A stretch of DNA of 64,000 nt from Apodemus sylvaticus (taxonomy: Eukaryota > Chordata > Mammalia > Rodentia > Muridae), in contig NC_067490.1 in NCBI RefSeq assembly GCF_947179515.1, positions 32,352,925 to 32,416,924 on the forward strand, given 5' to 3'. Shown one piece after another: positions 1 to 12,629 of this stretch. The notes under the pieces were generated by a model. The model made no database searches and was not told the origin of the DNA. It worked only from the letters and a program-made list of their open reading frames with translations. Position 1 is the stretch's first letter. Each line of letters begins with the position of its first letter. A program made the position numbers and the translations under genes.

Positions 1-112
1 TTGGGAATGGGTGGAGGGAAGAGGACTTTTGAGACTTATGTAGATGGGGGAACCAGGAAAGGGGAAATCATTTGAAATGTAAACAAAGAATATAGAAAAT
101 AAAAAATTAGAA
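1..112 (+). mobile_element. L1 3' UTR end (truncated by window edge)
   Basis: This is the last part of an L1 3' UTR in forward orientation. A purine-rich stretch leads into the block GGGGAAATCATTTGAAATG (about 60-79) and then an A-rich AATAAAA-like tail. The same block recurs in forward or reverse orientation at about 13.1, 15.1, 29.0, 35.1, 55.6, 62.4 and 63.0 kb. The 5' part lies outside the window, so its length and any inversion cannot be judged. Confidence 0.85.
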
Positions 113-1104
113 TGTAAATGAAATGAAGTAAATAAACAGATAGATGCAAAAAGAAAGTCTGGAGGGGACTTTGCATTCAAATTTTAATACAGCAAGGAGC
201 ATGTGCTTCCTATGTTATGCTTACATGGTGGCACTTTCATTATGCAGCACTCTGAAAGGGCAATTGTATATATGATCACTGGCTTCGTTTCTCAGAGTCT
301 CTGTGTACAGAAAATCCTACTATATGGCCATCAAATGTGGTTATAGTGACATATAACACACGGATGAGGAGGAAAGTTTCTTGCACCAGAAGGCTACTTA
401 TAAGTCACAGTAATTGCAGGTGATAACAACTTTAGAAGAGGGCTGGGGGTTGCCAAGCCTCTATAAATGAAAGACTCTGGAGAAAATGGTATAGAAGAGT
501 AGGCATTTGTTTCTAATAGATGTTAGCATGGATTCCAAGGCAAGGGAAATAGTACAGTAGAGAAAGCACTTTCCCACAAGCCTAGTGATGTAAGGTCAGA
601 CCTCAAGGATCCATGGTGTAGCTACACGTGTCTGCAATCCTAACACTTGGTCGAGTAGAGACCATCAGATCTTAGAGTACCACTGGCCAGTGACTTTATA
701 TAGGATATTTCAGTGGGAAACTCCATTTCAAGAGCATAAGACAAGGACAACTGACGTCCTCCTCTGACTTCCAAACACTAACATAGGTATTTTTCTCTGG
801 AAATTCATATAGGAACAATATTTAATAGTTCCAAAATAAAATATATGGCCTCCCTTACTTAATTATAAGTTAGGTCCTTCTATTAACTAGTGTCTATTAA
901 CTAATTCATACTAGAGTATATTAGAACTGATTCAGAGTCTATGGTAGAAGAATCTTTCATGTGCCTTTTATATTTTTACCACATGAATTATTTTACAAAA
1001 TGTATGACCACCAACTGGATCCATTTTTTTCACTCTCTTTTGGTTCTTACTATTTTCTATGCCAGTATTTAGGGGTTTTCTGACTGAATCAATTCCTAGC
1101 TCTC
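113..1104. other. No gene or repeat recognised
   Basis: AT-rich DNA with no long open frame and no SINE, L1 or LTR block that I recognise. It may contain repeats too old to see by eye. Confidence 0.5.
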
Positions 1105-1230
1105 CTTCACTTTCTCTTTCTTCCTTCCTTCCTTCCTTCCTTCCTTCCTTCCTTCCTTCTTCCTTCCTTCCTTCCTTCCTTCCTTCCTTCCTTCCTTCCT
1201 TCCTTCCTTCCTTCCTTCCTTCCTTCCTTC

Positions 1231-1297
<67 letters not shown>

Positions 1298-1412
1298 TTC
1301 CTTCCTTCCTTCCTTCCTTCCTTCCTTCCTTCCTTCCTTCCTTCCTTCCTTCCTTCCTTCCTTCCTTCCTTCTTTTCTTCTTTACTTTCTTCCTTATCTT
1401 TTTCTTTTTAAC
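1105..1412 (+). repeat. Polypyrimidine microsatellite (TTCC)n-(TTTC)n-(CTTC)n
   Basis: An almost uninterrupted tetranucleotide array with three blocks: TTCC (about 1120-1212), TTTC (about 1213-1297) and CTTC (about 1298-1372), plus imperfect edges. The forward strand is nearly all pyrimidine. It gives a spurious 150-residue frame (1059-1511) made of Phe, Leu, Ser and Pro, which I do not regard as a gene. Confidence 0.97.
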
Positions 1413-3875
1413 TTGGTATTCATTAGATACTCCTTGGATGAAGAGTTCTCTTTACCCTGCACATATTTAGAACTGTCTTCTTTTAAAGTAGTCACAAATC
1501 AGTATTACTAGGTCTGAGACTTTTTATACAGCAGTGTTTTGTTGTTCTTGGGGGTTTTTTTTATTTTATTTTTTATTTTTTTTTTACTGGTGTTAAAGAC
1601 CTTTGAACTTAAATTATGTCTCAAGTAATCCCTCAACTTTTGTGTGATAGAAAGGGATTTAGTTTTCTCTTATATGCCAAAGAAGCTGTATCTTTCCAGT
1701 AGCAGAGGTGTAGACAGCTACATTTAAAATACTTTTTTAGTGACCTAGTAAATTGCTTTGTCTTACACATGTAACTGCAGGATGCAGCATAGGAATTGCT
1801 TAGAGCGACAGACAAGAATTGCAATGCAAAATGGAAAAGAAGTTCTAAAGTTAAAGTAACATTTTAAAGAAAGTTATAAGGAATCATATTAGTATCAATC
1901 TCTCTAAAATTAAATAAAATACAGTTTTGTAGACACATGCAGTTCATATGAAATTGTCCCATGTGTGCTTACAATACTCCCCCAAGAGCCATAGGCTTTT
2001 TTATAAAACAAAAACCCATGAGAAGCTCCACGTTGTCTGTGGCCAATGTTGGGAAAGAAATGGTATTGAGAGAGGCTTTTTGTGTCTGACCACAAGTGAC
2101 TTTCCTTTTGTCAGGCCAAGCTAAAACATGGCATAGCAGAGTTTGGCTAATTGCTATGCATTACTAGGAAATATCTTTCAATTTGAGATTTCTTTTTCCA
2201 TATATGTTGGTTTTACAATAAATAAAATAAAGAGAATAACTGTATAAAGATTGCATTTGAGAGTTTTGTGCATTTTCAGCATGTGCATGTGTGTGTGTTT
2301 TAAGAATCTCAACATTCACTGTTTTTAAATCATACTTCAACTGTTTGTGCATTTTCTTTGTTGCTTTGGGAATGATGAATTGGAACTTCATTTATTAAAC
2401 TTCTGTCACTGGTTAATTATATGTATAGTCTCATTAAATTTTTTTATCTCAGCGATTCAATAACTTATTTTTCAAGATTGTATGGTTCCCTCTGTTTAAT
2501 CTCACTCAAATGGATTTTCTGTCACAATATGAAGAGGAATTTGGAAGTAAAAGCTAATATTAGTTACTCTAATTTTCTAATTTTTGTTAAGACTCTGCAC
2601 ATTGAGACTTTAAAGATATTACACAACTGTTTTGCAATTATTTCCTGCATTCTATCTAATTACATTTTAAAACCACAATATAAGTCCACAACATTCTTCC
2701 TGCATTAAGATCAGTAATTTCCAGTCTATATGTATCCAGTATAACTTTGTCACCCTGTTCTTGTATAATTAATAAAGTGTTAAATTGCATGTGTAACTAA
2801 ACACATACATGTAAGGCTTAATAGATGGCTCAGTAATAATGAAGAAGTTTTTTTGTGGAATATTAAAGAAGAAAACCAATTCAACATATTTTCTTTTGAT
2901 CAATCATTGGATACATTTTGAATGTCTGTCACCATCAAGTGACAAGAATCAAAACCTTAACTGTGTCACTACTCCCCATACTATTTACATTTAATCAAAG
3001 ATTATATATGACACAGTTAGGAACAAGTGTTTGACTGTTGAAATGACTCATACCACCTCAAGAATACAATAGTCTTTTTAGGCAAAAGTTTAACATGGAA
3101 TAATGGAATTTAGCTAATTGGGATATGACTATTCTTTGTATTTTATCAATGTCTCCAGAATTTTAGCTGAGTGATTCTAATTTAAGTAGATCTGTCCTCC
3201 TTGTCTAGTTTGTGTGGTTCTGTCCAGTAATTTATTAACTCTTTCATTCATATTTTTGTTCCCTAGCATTAGAATCAACATTGCTGTCTTTCCAGGGTTT
3301 TCTAATATATTCAAGGCCATTTTTGATAACAATTTTCTATATCTTATTTTGCTGCCTCTGTAGAGCCTAGATCTCTATGAGTGTTCACTTATGCATACCT
3401 GCATATAAGGAAGATAACATTTATTGTGCACCATGATGAGCTATAAGAAAATGTTTAGTAGCATTATACTTAGTTTTATTAGCTGTAGGGTTTTTTGTTG
3501 TTTGTTTCTGTTTTCAACATACTTCTATCAAAATAATTCACAGAAGGAAAAAGAGAAAGAAATACTACATGTATGACCTAAAGGTCATCTCATACATCCT
3601 ACCATAATTAGCTGCTGGCTGTCTTCACCTGAGAGTAACTTCAAATCATTTCATTTCTATACATTTGACATGGTCAGCAGTTTAGATACTGGATTATTCC
3701 TTACCTAACCACCTAGTTCACTACCTAGTACTACCTAGGTTGTTATATACAATGAACCATCACAAAAATAATCATAAACATAAAATTGAACTGTGGAATT
3801 TATACCACAGTATTTCTACTAGCCAGAACCAGACATAGGTTTCCATACACAGAGAAAATAACACTGTTAAAGGAC
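1413..3875. other. No gene recognised; AT-rich
   Basis: Only short chance frames (up to 95 codons at 2421-2708) are present. A T-rich run at 1553-1585 may be the reverse tail of an old retroinsertion. A short GT run near 2286-2300 is too small to call. Confidence 0.45.
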
Positions 3876-3879
3876 TAAT

Positions 3880-3985
3880 AAGGGCTTTAAAAAGGTAGGG
3901 TAGGGAAGGCAATGGAAAGAGGGTTTCGAAGAAGGGGAGGGCTGTCATCACAATGTAAAGTAAATAAATTAATTAATTAATGGAA
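3880..3985 (+). mobile_element. Possible old L1 (Lx-like) 3' end
   Basis: A purine-rich stretch leads to ATCACAATGTAAAGTAAATAA (about 3948-3968), followed by a TAAATTAATTAAT tail. This layout resembles the end of old rodent Lx 3' UTRs. It is short and diverged, so an unrelated purine-rich stretch is possible. Confidence 0.4.
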
Positions 3986-4672
3986 AATCACTTTTCCTAT
4001 AGAATTATTTTATATAAAAACTAAAACTGCTTGAAGTTAGTTAATTTTAAAATCTAAGTTCGAAGTCTTTAAAACATAACAGCAGTAAGAGGTTTATAAA
4101 AAATGTGTTCACAACTCTATGTAAATTAAATTCACTTATCTATTTTAAAATATTATGTTTTTAATTATTATGTTATTAAACATAATTATTATGTTTTAAT
4201 TATGTTAAAATAATATTCTCTTATCAGGATAAAGCTAAATATATTAAAAGCATGTTGTTAGGGATCTGGTTCCTAATTACATGAAGAATTCTACAAGTCC
4301 AAACTGAGGATCATTTGATGTGACTCCTCTGTAACCTATGTAAAGAAACAGCCTACACTCTCCAAGGTGTTTTTCTCTGTATGTCTTGTTACTTGCTGGG
4401 ACGTCAGTCTTAGAACTCACTGCCAGGTGCCACTTCTCATGTGTTCTTACATTTCCTTTGGTTGATTCAGACATGGACATGTTATAGTACAGAGTGATCT
4501 TCAGTGAAACAACTTGACTGTATTGATACTAAATCACAATCTTCCCATATTCTGATAGGCTAAATCAAGGAAGGATCAGCATATCACTTTTGTTAAGAGA
4601 ATTCAATTTCAAGTCATATATCCATTGATAGCATTCTGGGTATCAAATTTTACTTTTATTGATTTAATTTTA
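3986..4672. other. No gene recognised; very AT-rich
   Basis: The interval contains imperfect repeats of ATTATGTTTTAAT-like units around 4150-4215. I see no gene or named repeat. Confidence 0.45.
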
Positions 4673-4792
4673 AAGACAGGGTTTCTCTTTGTAGCTCTAG
4701 ATGTCCTGAAATTCACTCTGTAGAACAGTTGTTCTTGAACCCAGAGATCTCCCTGCTTCTGCCTCCCAAGTGCTGTGATTAAAGGCATTCAC
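4673..4792 (-). mobile_element. SINE B1 (reverse orientation)
   Basis: The forward strand reads as the reverse complement of B1. AGACAGGGTTTCTCTTTGTAG (4674-4694) is the B1 3' end, and TGCCTCCCAAGTGCTGTGAT (4760-4779) followed by AAAGGCAT is near its head. B1 is a 7SL-derived, Pol III-transcribed SINE mobilised by L1. The copy is diverged and probably inert. A frame at 4697-5074 borrows part of it and is not a gene. Confidence 0.88.
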
Positions 4793-6472
4793 AATCAATT
4801 TTAGCATTATAAAATTAAAACTATAAAGAAAATTATATTTAGATAACACCAATAGATATTTCTGAAAACTAGAAATCCAGCATAGCAAAGAATCATGATG
4901 CTCATAATAAGCATCTTGCTGTAAAGTGACTAAGTGGATAATACTCTTTGGGTGATGCTTCTTTATGTATATCTGATATTTTATGAAAGGCTGTATCATG
5001 GGAAGAGTGGGTTGCTTCTTGGATGAGAGAATTTTTCTAAAGTATGGGTAGAAGTCCATGGTTGAAAAAGACAAAAGCTGGTGATTAAGTTAAACCAAGA
5101 ACCACATTTGTTAATGTCACAAAGTGTTGATAAAATATTCAGGATTCAATGACAATCTGGTAGCATTCTAGGCACAGGAGGCTCAACTCTCAGAAGGGGA
5201 CTTATAGGAAGAAAAACTAGGCAGATGCCATGGTAAAGTTATAAGTAGCCCTGAATATAATCCTAAGGAACTTTAATATCCAACAGCAATGATGAACATA
5301 ATGATTGGCATTTAATCAAGATAGTATATTCATATACTATAGACTTTTCAACTTTAATCTTGTAGTGTAGAATAGAAAAGAAATATTGGGTCTTTGTGGA
5401 AACAGTAAGAACAATTAAAAGACAAATGATGTCTTCCAGACATAAAACCTTTAGCAACCTTAATATGACAATGGTGAAAATTGTGTGGAAAGGGAAATTG
5501 TCTTTGGCAATAAGTTAAATTTATCAGCAAAATGATGGAATGAAAACTAAATCTAGAATTTGTTCAGTTTTCTGGTAACTCTGTAGGTCTGTGTTGCATT
5601 GAATTGTGTGTAGTGGAGAAAAACAAATGGAAACCCAGAATAAGCACGATAAGTACAGCTTTATAAATGGCGAGCTGGAAATTGCCCATGGTTTTCATAT
5701 GGACAGAGATGACAGATGTATGACTGATCTAACTTTCAGATAAGAGTGAACCAGTTGCCCTGGAACATCTGGTGAAACTGTTTGAGTAGAGTATTTGACT
5801 GATCTTGATACCATTTTCCTTCCCATTAATTACACATAATATTCTAAGTATGGTTTTATAATGACAATAATGCTCCCTTTAGTAAAATGAAAAAATCCCC
5901 ATCTCTTTTGGTAAATGAGAAATTATGAGTTAAAATAAAGCTTAATAGTGAGATTCTCACAACTTTGTCCTCCTGTGTCTACCATGTGAGTTATCATATG
6001 GTGCCGTCAGTACTTTGTGTAGAAATGAAGAGGAATATGGGTCAGATACAGTAAGACTGTTGGTATTGAATGAGAGGATACGTATAAAATATTAGTCTAT
6101 AGAGAGAATAAGTGAATCTATAGTAAATAAAATTAAATGGAAATCTCATAAACAATAATGAATGTACATTTCAAAAATTTCAAAAGGAGAAGTGAGTAAA
6201 ATATAAAATCTACTTAATCATAATCTACGATGAAAAATTGTATGTAATGTCAAGCACATTCATATAATGCATTGTACAGAGTGAATCTCTTATACTTTAC
6301 TGTTCTTTTTCTTAAACAATGGAGGACATGCTTTCCTGATCCTGGAGCAGATTCTTATGTGAAAGACATGATCAGCACTCCGCTAATGGCTATAATGCAT
6401 GGGAAACAGATAACTTGCCTTGGCTCCTTAGCCTCTGGACCATAAACTACTCTAATAACTTAATAAAGCATC
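4793..6472. other. No gene or repeat recognised
   Basis: AT-rich DNA with only chance frames (64 codons at most). No recognisable promoter, exon or mobile element. Confidence 0.45.
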
Positions 6473-6559
6473 ACTATACTATCTATGTATCTATGTATCT
6501 ATTTATCTATGTATCTATGTATGTATCTATGTATCTATGTATCTATCTATGTATCTATG

Positions 6560-6616
<57 letters not shown>
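6473..6616 (+). repeat. (CTAT)n / (GTAT)n microsatellite
   Basis: An imperfect block with interspersed GTAT units comes first (about 6478-6565), then a purer CTAT block up to about 6616. The array produces a spurious Tyr-Leu-Ser-Ile frame at 6415-6708. Confidence 0.95.
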
Positions 6617-6617
<1 letters not shown>

Positions 6618-6739
6618 CATATTCATATCTATCGGTTTTGTTCCTCTAGTGGTCCCTAAAAATATATCATTATTTAGAGTGGTGGGCATGCATAACATAC
6701 TTTTCTGACTTTATTATATTAACTCTCTGAACCCTTCTC

Positions 6740-6805
6740 TTATTGCTCCTCCCACACATATATATGTACGTGTATATATAAATGTATACACGTACACATA
6801 TATCG
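6740..6805. repeat. Short TA/CA-rich imperfect palindromic tract
   Basis: Alternating purine-pyrimidine sequence in which ATATATGTACGTGTATATA-like and TATACACGTACACATATA-like halves roughly mirror each other. It is probably a degenerate dinucleotide microsatellite. Confidence 0.6.
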
Positions 6806-6894
6806 ACTAAGAGCCTCTAATGAAGAAAACTGTGCTTTTGTCTTTCTTTGTGAGTATGTCTTGTCTGATTATCATCATTAGTTGTGTGTTTTTT

Positions 6895-7031
6895 TTTCTG
6901 CAAATAACATAATTTCATTATTCTTTCTGTTTGAGGCTCCAGTGTATATAGACATCACCTGTTCTTTATCTCTTTGCCTGCTGATGGACATTTAGGTAAT
7001 TTCTATAGTTTGAGTCCTGTGAATAATGATG
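6895..7031 (-). mobile_element. Old L1 ORF2 3' fragment (reverse orientation)
   Basis: Reading the reverse strand, this matches the L1 ORF2 C-terminal region. The forward stretch AGTGTATATAGACATCACC corresponds to the usual ...GTGTATATATACCACA..., and TGCTGATGGACATTTAGG to the usual TTGATGGACACTTAGG, ending near GTGAATAATGATGCT. It is far more diverged than the other L1 copies here, so it is an ancient insertion. It stops where a tRNA-derived SINE begins. Confidence 0.65.
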
Positions 7032-7124
7032 CTTTTTGTTTTGTTTTATTTTCAGTACTAGAGATTGAATCTAGGACCTTGGGCATGCTAAACAAGCAAC
7101 GTAACACTGAGATGACTCCCTGCC
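7032..7124 (-). mobile_element. ID/B4-like tRNA-derived SINE (reverse orientation)
   Basis: The forward strand carries TTTTCAGTACTAGAGATTGA, then CTAGGACCTTGGGCATGCTAA and ACACTGAGATGACTCCC. This is the reverse complement of the tRNA-Ala-like head shared by ID and B4 elements. It abuts the old L1 fragment on its left, so it probably inserted into that L1. Confidence 0.65.
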
Positions 7125-7137
7125 ATTTTCCTTTTTT

Positions 7138-7237
7138 CTTGTCTTTCTGTCTCTCTGTATCTGTCTGGTTTTCTCTGTATCTCTGTCTCTGTCTGTATGT
7201 CTCTGTCTCTGTCTGTCTCTGTCTCTCTCTGTCTCTG

Positions 7238-7292
<55 letters not shown>

Positions 7293-7315
7293 GTTTCTCT
7301 CTCTTTCTGTCTCTC
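7138..7315 (+). repeat. (TCTG)n-(CTAT)n compound microsatellite
   Basis: An impure TCTG/TCTC block (about 7140-7235) is followed by a pure CTAT block (about 7236-7290) and a TCTC edge. It is the second TATC-type array within 700 bp. Both create spurious Ser/Leu/Tyr-rich frames. Confidence 0.95.
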
Positions 7316-7894
7316 CCTGAGTTCCTAATCCATACTTTGGAGTTACAATGTATTCTAAGAGGGTATTGAGTTTCTAATTCTCTGAATCTACAAGTAGTAA
7401 ACATTTCATGCTTGCCGTTCTTGGTATTGTGGCACATCTCTTCTTAGATAATCACATTTGTGGATTCAGCTATGTTCTTTAAGGTAACACTTGAACCACT
7501 GAAAATAATTCTTAAGAAGTGCTCAGAAAATGTATTCCTGTAACCATTTTGTATGCATGTTTTCACACTGGATGACAGAATTTAAAGATTAATGGATTAA
7601 ATTATTTTTAAAGATTTTTAATATTTAAGTAGAAAAGATCTTTAAAATCCCTCTGTAAGCCTCTCTCTATTTTAAAGGATACTTAACTGTTTAATGTCAT
7701 ATTTAATAGTAAAAATTGATTCTGTGAATGAGAGAATACATTACATATGCTATGTATATAATGTTGTGTGTATGATTTACATACTCCTTGGTATGGGTAT
7801 GTGCACATATATGCTTTTACATATAGATGCCACAGGTTTATGTCATTTGTCTTGCTCTCTACCTGTGCTTGTGAAACATGGTCTCTACTAGAAC
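7316..7894. other. No gene or repeat recognised
   Basis: AT-rich DNA with one 65-codon chance frame (7694-7891). Confidence 0.4.
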
Positions 7895-8098
7895 ATGAAG
7901 CTCATTATTTCAACTGAACCGTTTAGCTGATGAGCCTCTGAAATCTCTGACTTCCTGCCATTCTTTCCTGGTGTTTGGCACCAGACTTATGAACATGTTA
8001 TGGATAGCCAGGTTTTTTTTGTGTGTGTGTGGGGTCTGAAGATCTGTACTTGGCTTCTTCTGTTTGTACAGCAGTCCTCTTTATCAGCAGGACCCCTG
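7895..8098 (-). mobile_element. SINE B4-like (reverse orientation)
   Basis: The order of blocks fits a reversed B4-type composite SINE. First comes a degraded B1-like half (AAGCTCATTATTTCAACTG ... CTTCCTGCCATTCTTTCCTGG). Then comes a tRNA-derived half with GGGGTCTGAAGATCTGTACTT and GTACAGCAGTCCTCTTTATC. A related copy lies forward at about 13.6-13.9 kb. Confidence 0.65.
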
Positions 8099-8467
8099 AG
8101 AAATAAGATTCTTAAGTACAACCCTATTTTTGATGTAAGTAATGTCAATTAAAACAACTTTAATTAAAACAACTAGAAAATGGTTTGGCATCAAGGTTTA
8201 ATATTCACATTCATGGAAACATTTACTAAAGCATGTTCTATGGTTAAAGCCAAAGAGTTATCATCATTTCAGAAGAATAAGTAGGACACAGAGAGCTAAC
8301 CCTACAAAGCAGATCTATCAACTTCCAATATTGCATCACCCGAAGAGTACAGTATCTGTTGCATGAATATGTTAAGAGATGTCTCCTTTCCTTTCTTTGA
8401 ATGTGGTACTACTTGAAAGTTGACTGTGGATCATGTAACTATTATAGTCCATGGAGGTTGTTAGAAA

Positions 8468-8612
8468 TGAAATATCATAGACTGGGCTCTTTAAACTTTC
8501 AAATTTTATTTCACTTAAGGAATCTGAAAATTCTGAGATTAAAAAGCAGGAAGTTACAACTCCTTCATTCACAAAATGCTGCCTTCTTGGTGTCTGCATC
8601 ACCTGTGTTGGA
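8468..8612 (+). mobile_element. Ancient mammalian interspersed repeat (class uncertain)
   Basis: ATCATAGACTGGGCTCTTTAA and AATCTGAAAATTCTGAGATTA match the pattern of an old mammalian repeat that reads roughly CACAGACTGGGTGGCTTAAA ... GAGGCTGGAAGTCCAAGATC. I cannot assign its class from memory. The two short open frames over it (8401-8616 and reverse 8372-8635) look like chance frames. Confidence 0.5.
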
Positions 8613-9220
8613 ATGAACAAGGAAGGAGCTTTCATAGGTCCATAAATTCTACTAATCAGATCTCTACCATTGTTTTAATGTCTTAAAGTTTCATAATTAA
8701 CATACAAATGTATCTTTATTTTCGTTACTTTTTATCTGTGGAAAATATTTCAAAGATAATTTTCAAATGATAAAAATACCTCTAATTGTGGAAAATTCCT
8801 CATTATTTTCTTAGGATGATTTAATGGAGATAATAAATGAACTTATAAAGAAGGGGAAATAAGTTGTTCTTATGCTCAAGCTGCTTCTTGCAGAGCTTTA
8901 TGTAGCTTGGAATATTTGAAATTATTAGGTAATTATTGCCCTAAGCTATATAACCAGCTTCCTAGCTTCTAGAGATATAATATTTCATTGATAGTATCAT
9001 AATTCTTATGTACTTTATGCAATGACAAAATAACTGATTTTTTCCTCTCCTTAGAGCCAAATGGCATTTTCTGTCAGTACCAGACTAAGAACAACTCCAC
9101 ATCAGAGCTTATACCTGTGAAAAGAACAAATATGAAATCATGCAGAGGTAAGACCTGTCATCCCTCTTTAGGGATGTATATTATGCCTTTAAATTCTCAC
9201 ACATTTACAGAATACATATT
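8613..9220. other. No gene recognised
   Basis: AT-rich DNA with no frame or repeat that I can name. Confidence 0.4.
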
Positions 9221-9224
9221 GATA

Positions 9225-9480
9225 ATATCCATCAACAATCACCCTATTTCCACTCATCTTCTTGTCCCACATCATCTTCCTGCAAGCTTTATGTCATTGT
9301 TTTACTCTTCTTTTTATGATGTTCTTGTTAATAACCTCTTGGGTAATTAGTGCTTCCCCTATGTGTGTGGAGGTGTGGCTGTCCACTGAGACATGAGAAA
9401 CTAACCAAGAGCACAACGTTACCAAAGAAAGGGACTCTCCCTTCCTCAGGAGCCACCAAGAGGAAAATGATAGTAGGGGT
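9225..9480 (-). mobile_element. Lx-type L1 3' UTR (reverse orientation)
   Basis: GGGTAATTAGTGCTTCCCC, GGTGTGGCTGTCCACTGAGAC and GACTCTCCCTTCCTCAGGAGC follow the order of the reverse complement of old rodent Lx 3' UTRs. Those elements read roughly AATTAGTGCTGCCC, GGGGCCATCCACTGGAGC and GACTCTCCCTCCCCCAG here. No ORF2 is left, so it is 5' truncated and old. Confidence 0.65.
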
Positions 9481-12400
9481 AGAACGGGTAAAGAGTAGAA
9501 GATCCTGTGGAATGGAGAGCTGAGATGTTAGTGGAAGTTCTAAAGAAGTTGAAGGTATATGTAAAGGCTACATGGAAAACTACAATTTTTGAACCCAAAG
9601 AAAAAACTCAGTTACAAGGGATAGTAGAGTACAGCTAAAATGAAAACAGATGAGGTGAGGTATATACTTGGGGTTAAGTTAACCTCCTCTCCCTAATTTC
9701 CTCTATTGGTTGCTCATGGAAACTCGATGGTAAGGCTTTAGGGCAAAAGACACGTTGGATTGGGAAATCAACCTTAAACTGATCAGGAAACTTTCTCCTT
9801 GCTGGCTAGCCTGCACAGTGCCCAGGGGTGCTCTGCCAGTGGTAGGGTAGAAGTCCCTAACTCTTACAAAGAAGTATTATGGTACTTTCACTTTGAATGC
9901 AGACTTCAAAAACATAGGAATCAAGCTAAATTGATGGCATTTACAAATCCTAGAATTACAGCTCATAAACTGTGGGAAAGCGTGTATGGCAGAACATGCG
10001 TGCAGTCTCATCACCCTAGAGTTGGCAGGATAAGTATTAGAAGTTGCCTGTTCCCAAGATCCTTCCATCTGCACATACATAGAGATGGTAGACTGAGGTA
10101 CATGAGACATTTTCTTTAAGAAAATACTGTTGTAAAGAAACTAGGCTGGGACAATTCAATTCATGATCAGAGAAAAAACATGTAGTGCTCTAATTAGAAA
10201 GCAAGCATAAGACAAATAGATAAGAAGAAAATAAGAGATTAAAATAATAGTAAGGATGTCTGAAAAAATCAAAGGGAATATAGCCATAATACTCATAAGT
10301 TGGTGCATCAATATTTATATACGGTTGAAGATATATTCCAAATTGTGCAGTGATTCTTCCAAGACCATTTCAAAATCCCAACAGCAGGCAGAAGTCCTCT
10401 TTTCAGTTTTCAGAGTTGTACAAGAGCTTCTCCAGCTTCACCAAACCTTACAGGATATTGATTTTGGCTTTGGTTGTCTCCCAGAGGTGGGAGAGAGATA
10501 GACCTATAGTTGAAGATATCTTGCACTTCAGATACAGGGCCCAGAGACCTCTGAGCTGGGACTGTTCTGAAGTTTTCCTTCCTGAGGACTAGCTTTTTTT
10601 TCTTTATTCTTTTTTACCAAAAGGTGTCATTCAGGATTGCATAGAAGGATAGTAACTAAGAGTCCAACCTGTATATCATGATTATAAATTACATAACACA
10701 ATAATCCTAGCGTGCAATAGTGGAACCTTATAGGGAACCAATACTGCTCATTGGAATTAAAGTCTGCTCAAGAAGATAGAAATCTTGCTAGGTATTGGGA
10801 ACCTAGGCAACTTCCAAGGATATTGAAATCCTAGATCTTGTAAGGGAACCTACAACTTTTACTTCAATAAACCACCGTAATAGTGGTGTAAAATAGTGAT
10901 TACCTTATAATCAGGTAGGTATAGTTCTGATCTGAGTTCAATGAAGCGTATCATTGCAGAAGACAGAAAATGTTACAGGAGGCTATAGTCACCTAGGATG
11001 CAGAGTTCAGGAGCTCACTCGCAGCAGAAACATATATAAAATAGGTCATGCACCTAAGGATCAGGGAACATTACTAAAGGGTGTTAAAAAGATTTTGTAG
11101 TCCAGATAATCAAACTGCTCGCTGTGAAACTGGTCTCCTAGCTATACCCATAGAATCTCACTAAAATGTTTACCTAAACTTTAGTCAAACATGGACAACA
11201 ATAGATGCATTGTTATAAATTGCAGAAGGGTCCAGGAGTTCTGAACTTAAGCAAAGGTGTCAAGAACCTAAAGAATGTGAAAGTGGGAGAAATAGCTTTC
11301 TCCAAGAAAGAAAAAATCAGTTATTTATTATAACAAAGGGCCAACCGAGACAACATACATACAGGTTACATTATTCATACATCTACATATGCATTGCATA
11401 CATCTACTCTCCCATATACATGTTTAGCAATAATTAATTATAAGGCCATGAATTTTAATAAAGGTGAAATGGAGGTATTTAGGAACATTTGGAGAATGTA
11501 AGGAAAAAGAAGAATGGTATAATTATAACCTCACAAAATAAAAGAAATATTTGAAAAATAAAATTAAGCATGTGGGAGATGCACACCGTCATTAAGAAGG
11601 AAACTTATTGTCCATATCCTTCCAGTGCTGTTCTCTGAATAATCATTCTTCACTTTATGTTCCCATGCTTCTCTAAAAAATGAGGCTGAACTAATGGATG
11701 ACTATATATCCTATCTCAAATTCCCTATCGTTTTAAATGAACACTATGAACTCGTGTCTAAATGAACTCTTAAGTCATTAAAATTAAAACCAACTTTCTT
11801 GAAAGGGAAAAGTTTTCAGACTTAGATTTAGGCAAGGAAAGGCACCATATGAGTACTCAGCAGAAGCATATGCTTTCTAAAGATAACGGCAAATTGGGCC
11901 GATAGCATCCACAGATGAGGCTAATTTCTTATCAGATATATTTTCACTTATCCTTTGTAAAAATAACCTATTGGGCCTATTTACATACTCTCTATCATTT
12001 TGAATGAGAATTAGAAATTAAAATACTGACATTATGGAGAAATACGAGGCATTGATACAAACAGGAAATGCATACATTTGTACATGAGTATATGAAGAAT
12101 TTTGAATATATAAATTATATATGTGTATAAATATATGAGTACCTAAAAAATGGTTGTACTTTCAGGTTTGAGGTTAGATAAAACTAATCCAATTGTAGAG
12201 GTCACATCTCAAGTTAGCTGGAATAGGAAATGGGGGAACTGAGTTCAAGAAATCATTTAGATATGTTGAATAAAATGAAAAATACATATACTTTAGAATA
12301 GAGTATATTTATGTGGGTATAAGTTTTCAAAACTAATTGAATTATCAACCTCAAATGCATGGATTCTGCTAGATGCATGAAAGTCTAAATTTGTTTTAGA

Positions 12401-12629
12401 AATGTTTGTAATTTCATTAAAAATTAAATACTTAGATACATATTTTGCAAGAAATATCTGTAATGGAGTAAAATGATAACTGAGAGAAATTAAGACTATA
12501 TTGAGGAAATGTACTGCATTTAGGTTTTTTTTTTTTTTTTTTTAGATATTTAAAACTAAACTTGAGCCTAACTGCTTTATTGAAATGACAGACCTGTTAA
12601 AAGAAAAAAACTGGAATATTAACATCATC
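9481..12629. other. Long stretch with no recognised gene
   Basis: About 3.1 kb without a feature I can name. Frames of 106 codons (9799-10119), 81 and 80 codons (10256-10592) overlap each other or their own reverse strand and resemble no protein I know. A T-run at 12523-12543 may be the tail of a reversed retroinsertion. Old LTR or L1 remnants may be hidden here. Confidence 0.45.

Noticed and set aside
1059..1511. 150-codon frame rich in Phe, Leu, Ser, Pro
   Set aside because: It is the translation of a tetranucleotide array; its flanks have no coding character.
6473..7315. CRISPR-like regular repeats
   Set aside because: These are simple tetranucleotide arrays without unique spacers, in a mammalian sequence.
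9799..10119. 106-codon frame outside repeats
   Set aside because: A 77-codon frame lies on the opposite strand. I see no domain, repeat, signal or splice context. At this density of frames, chance is the simplest reading.
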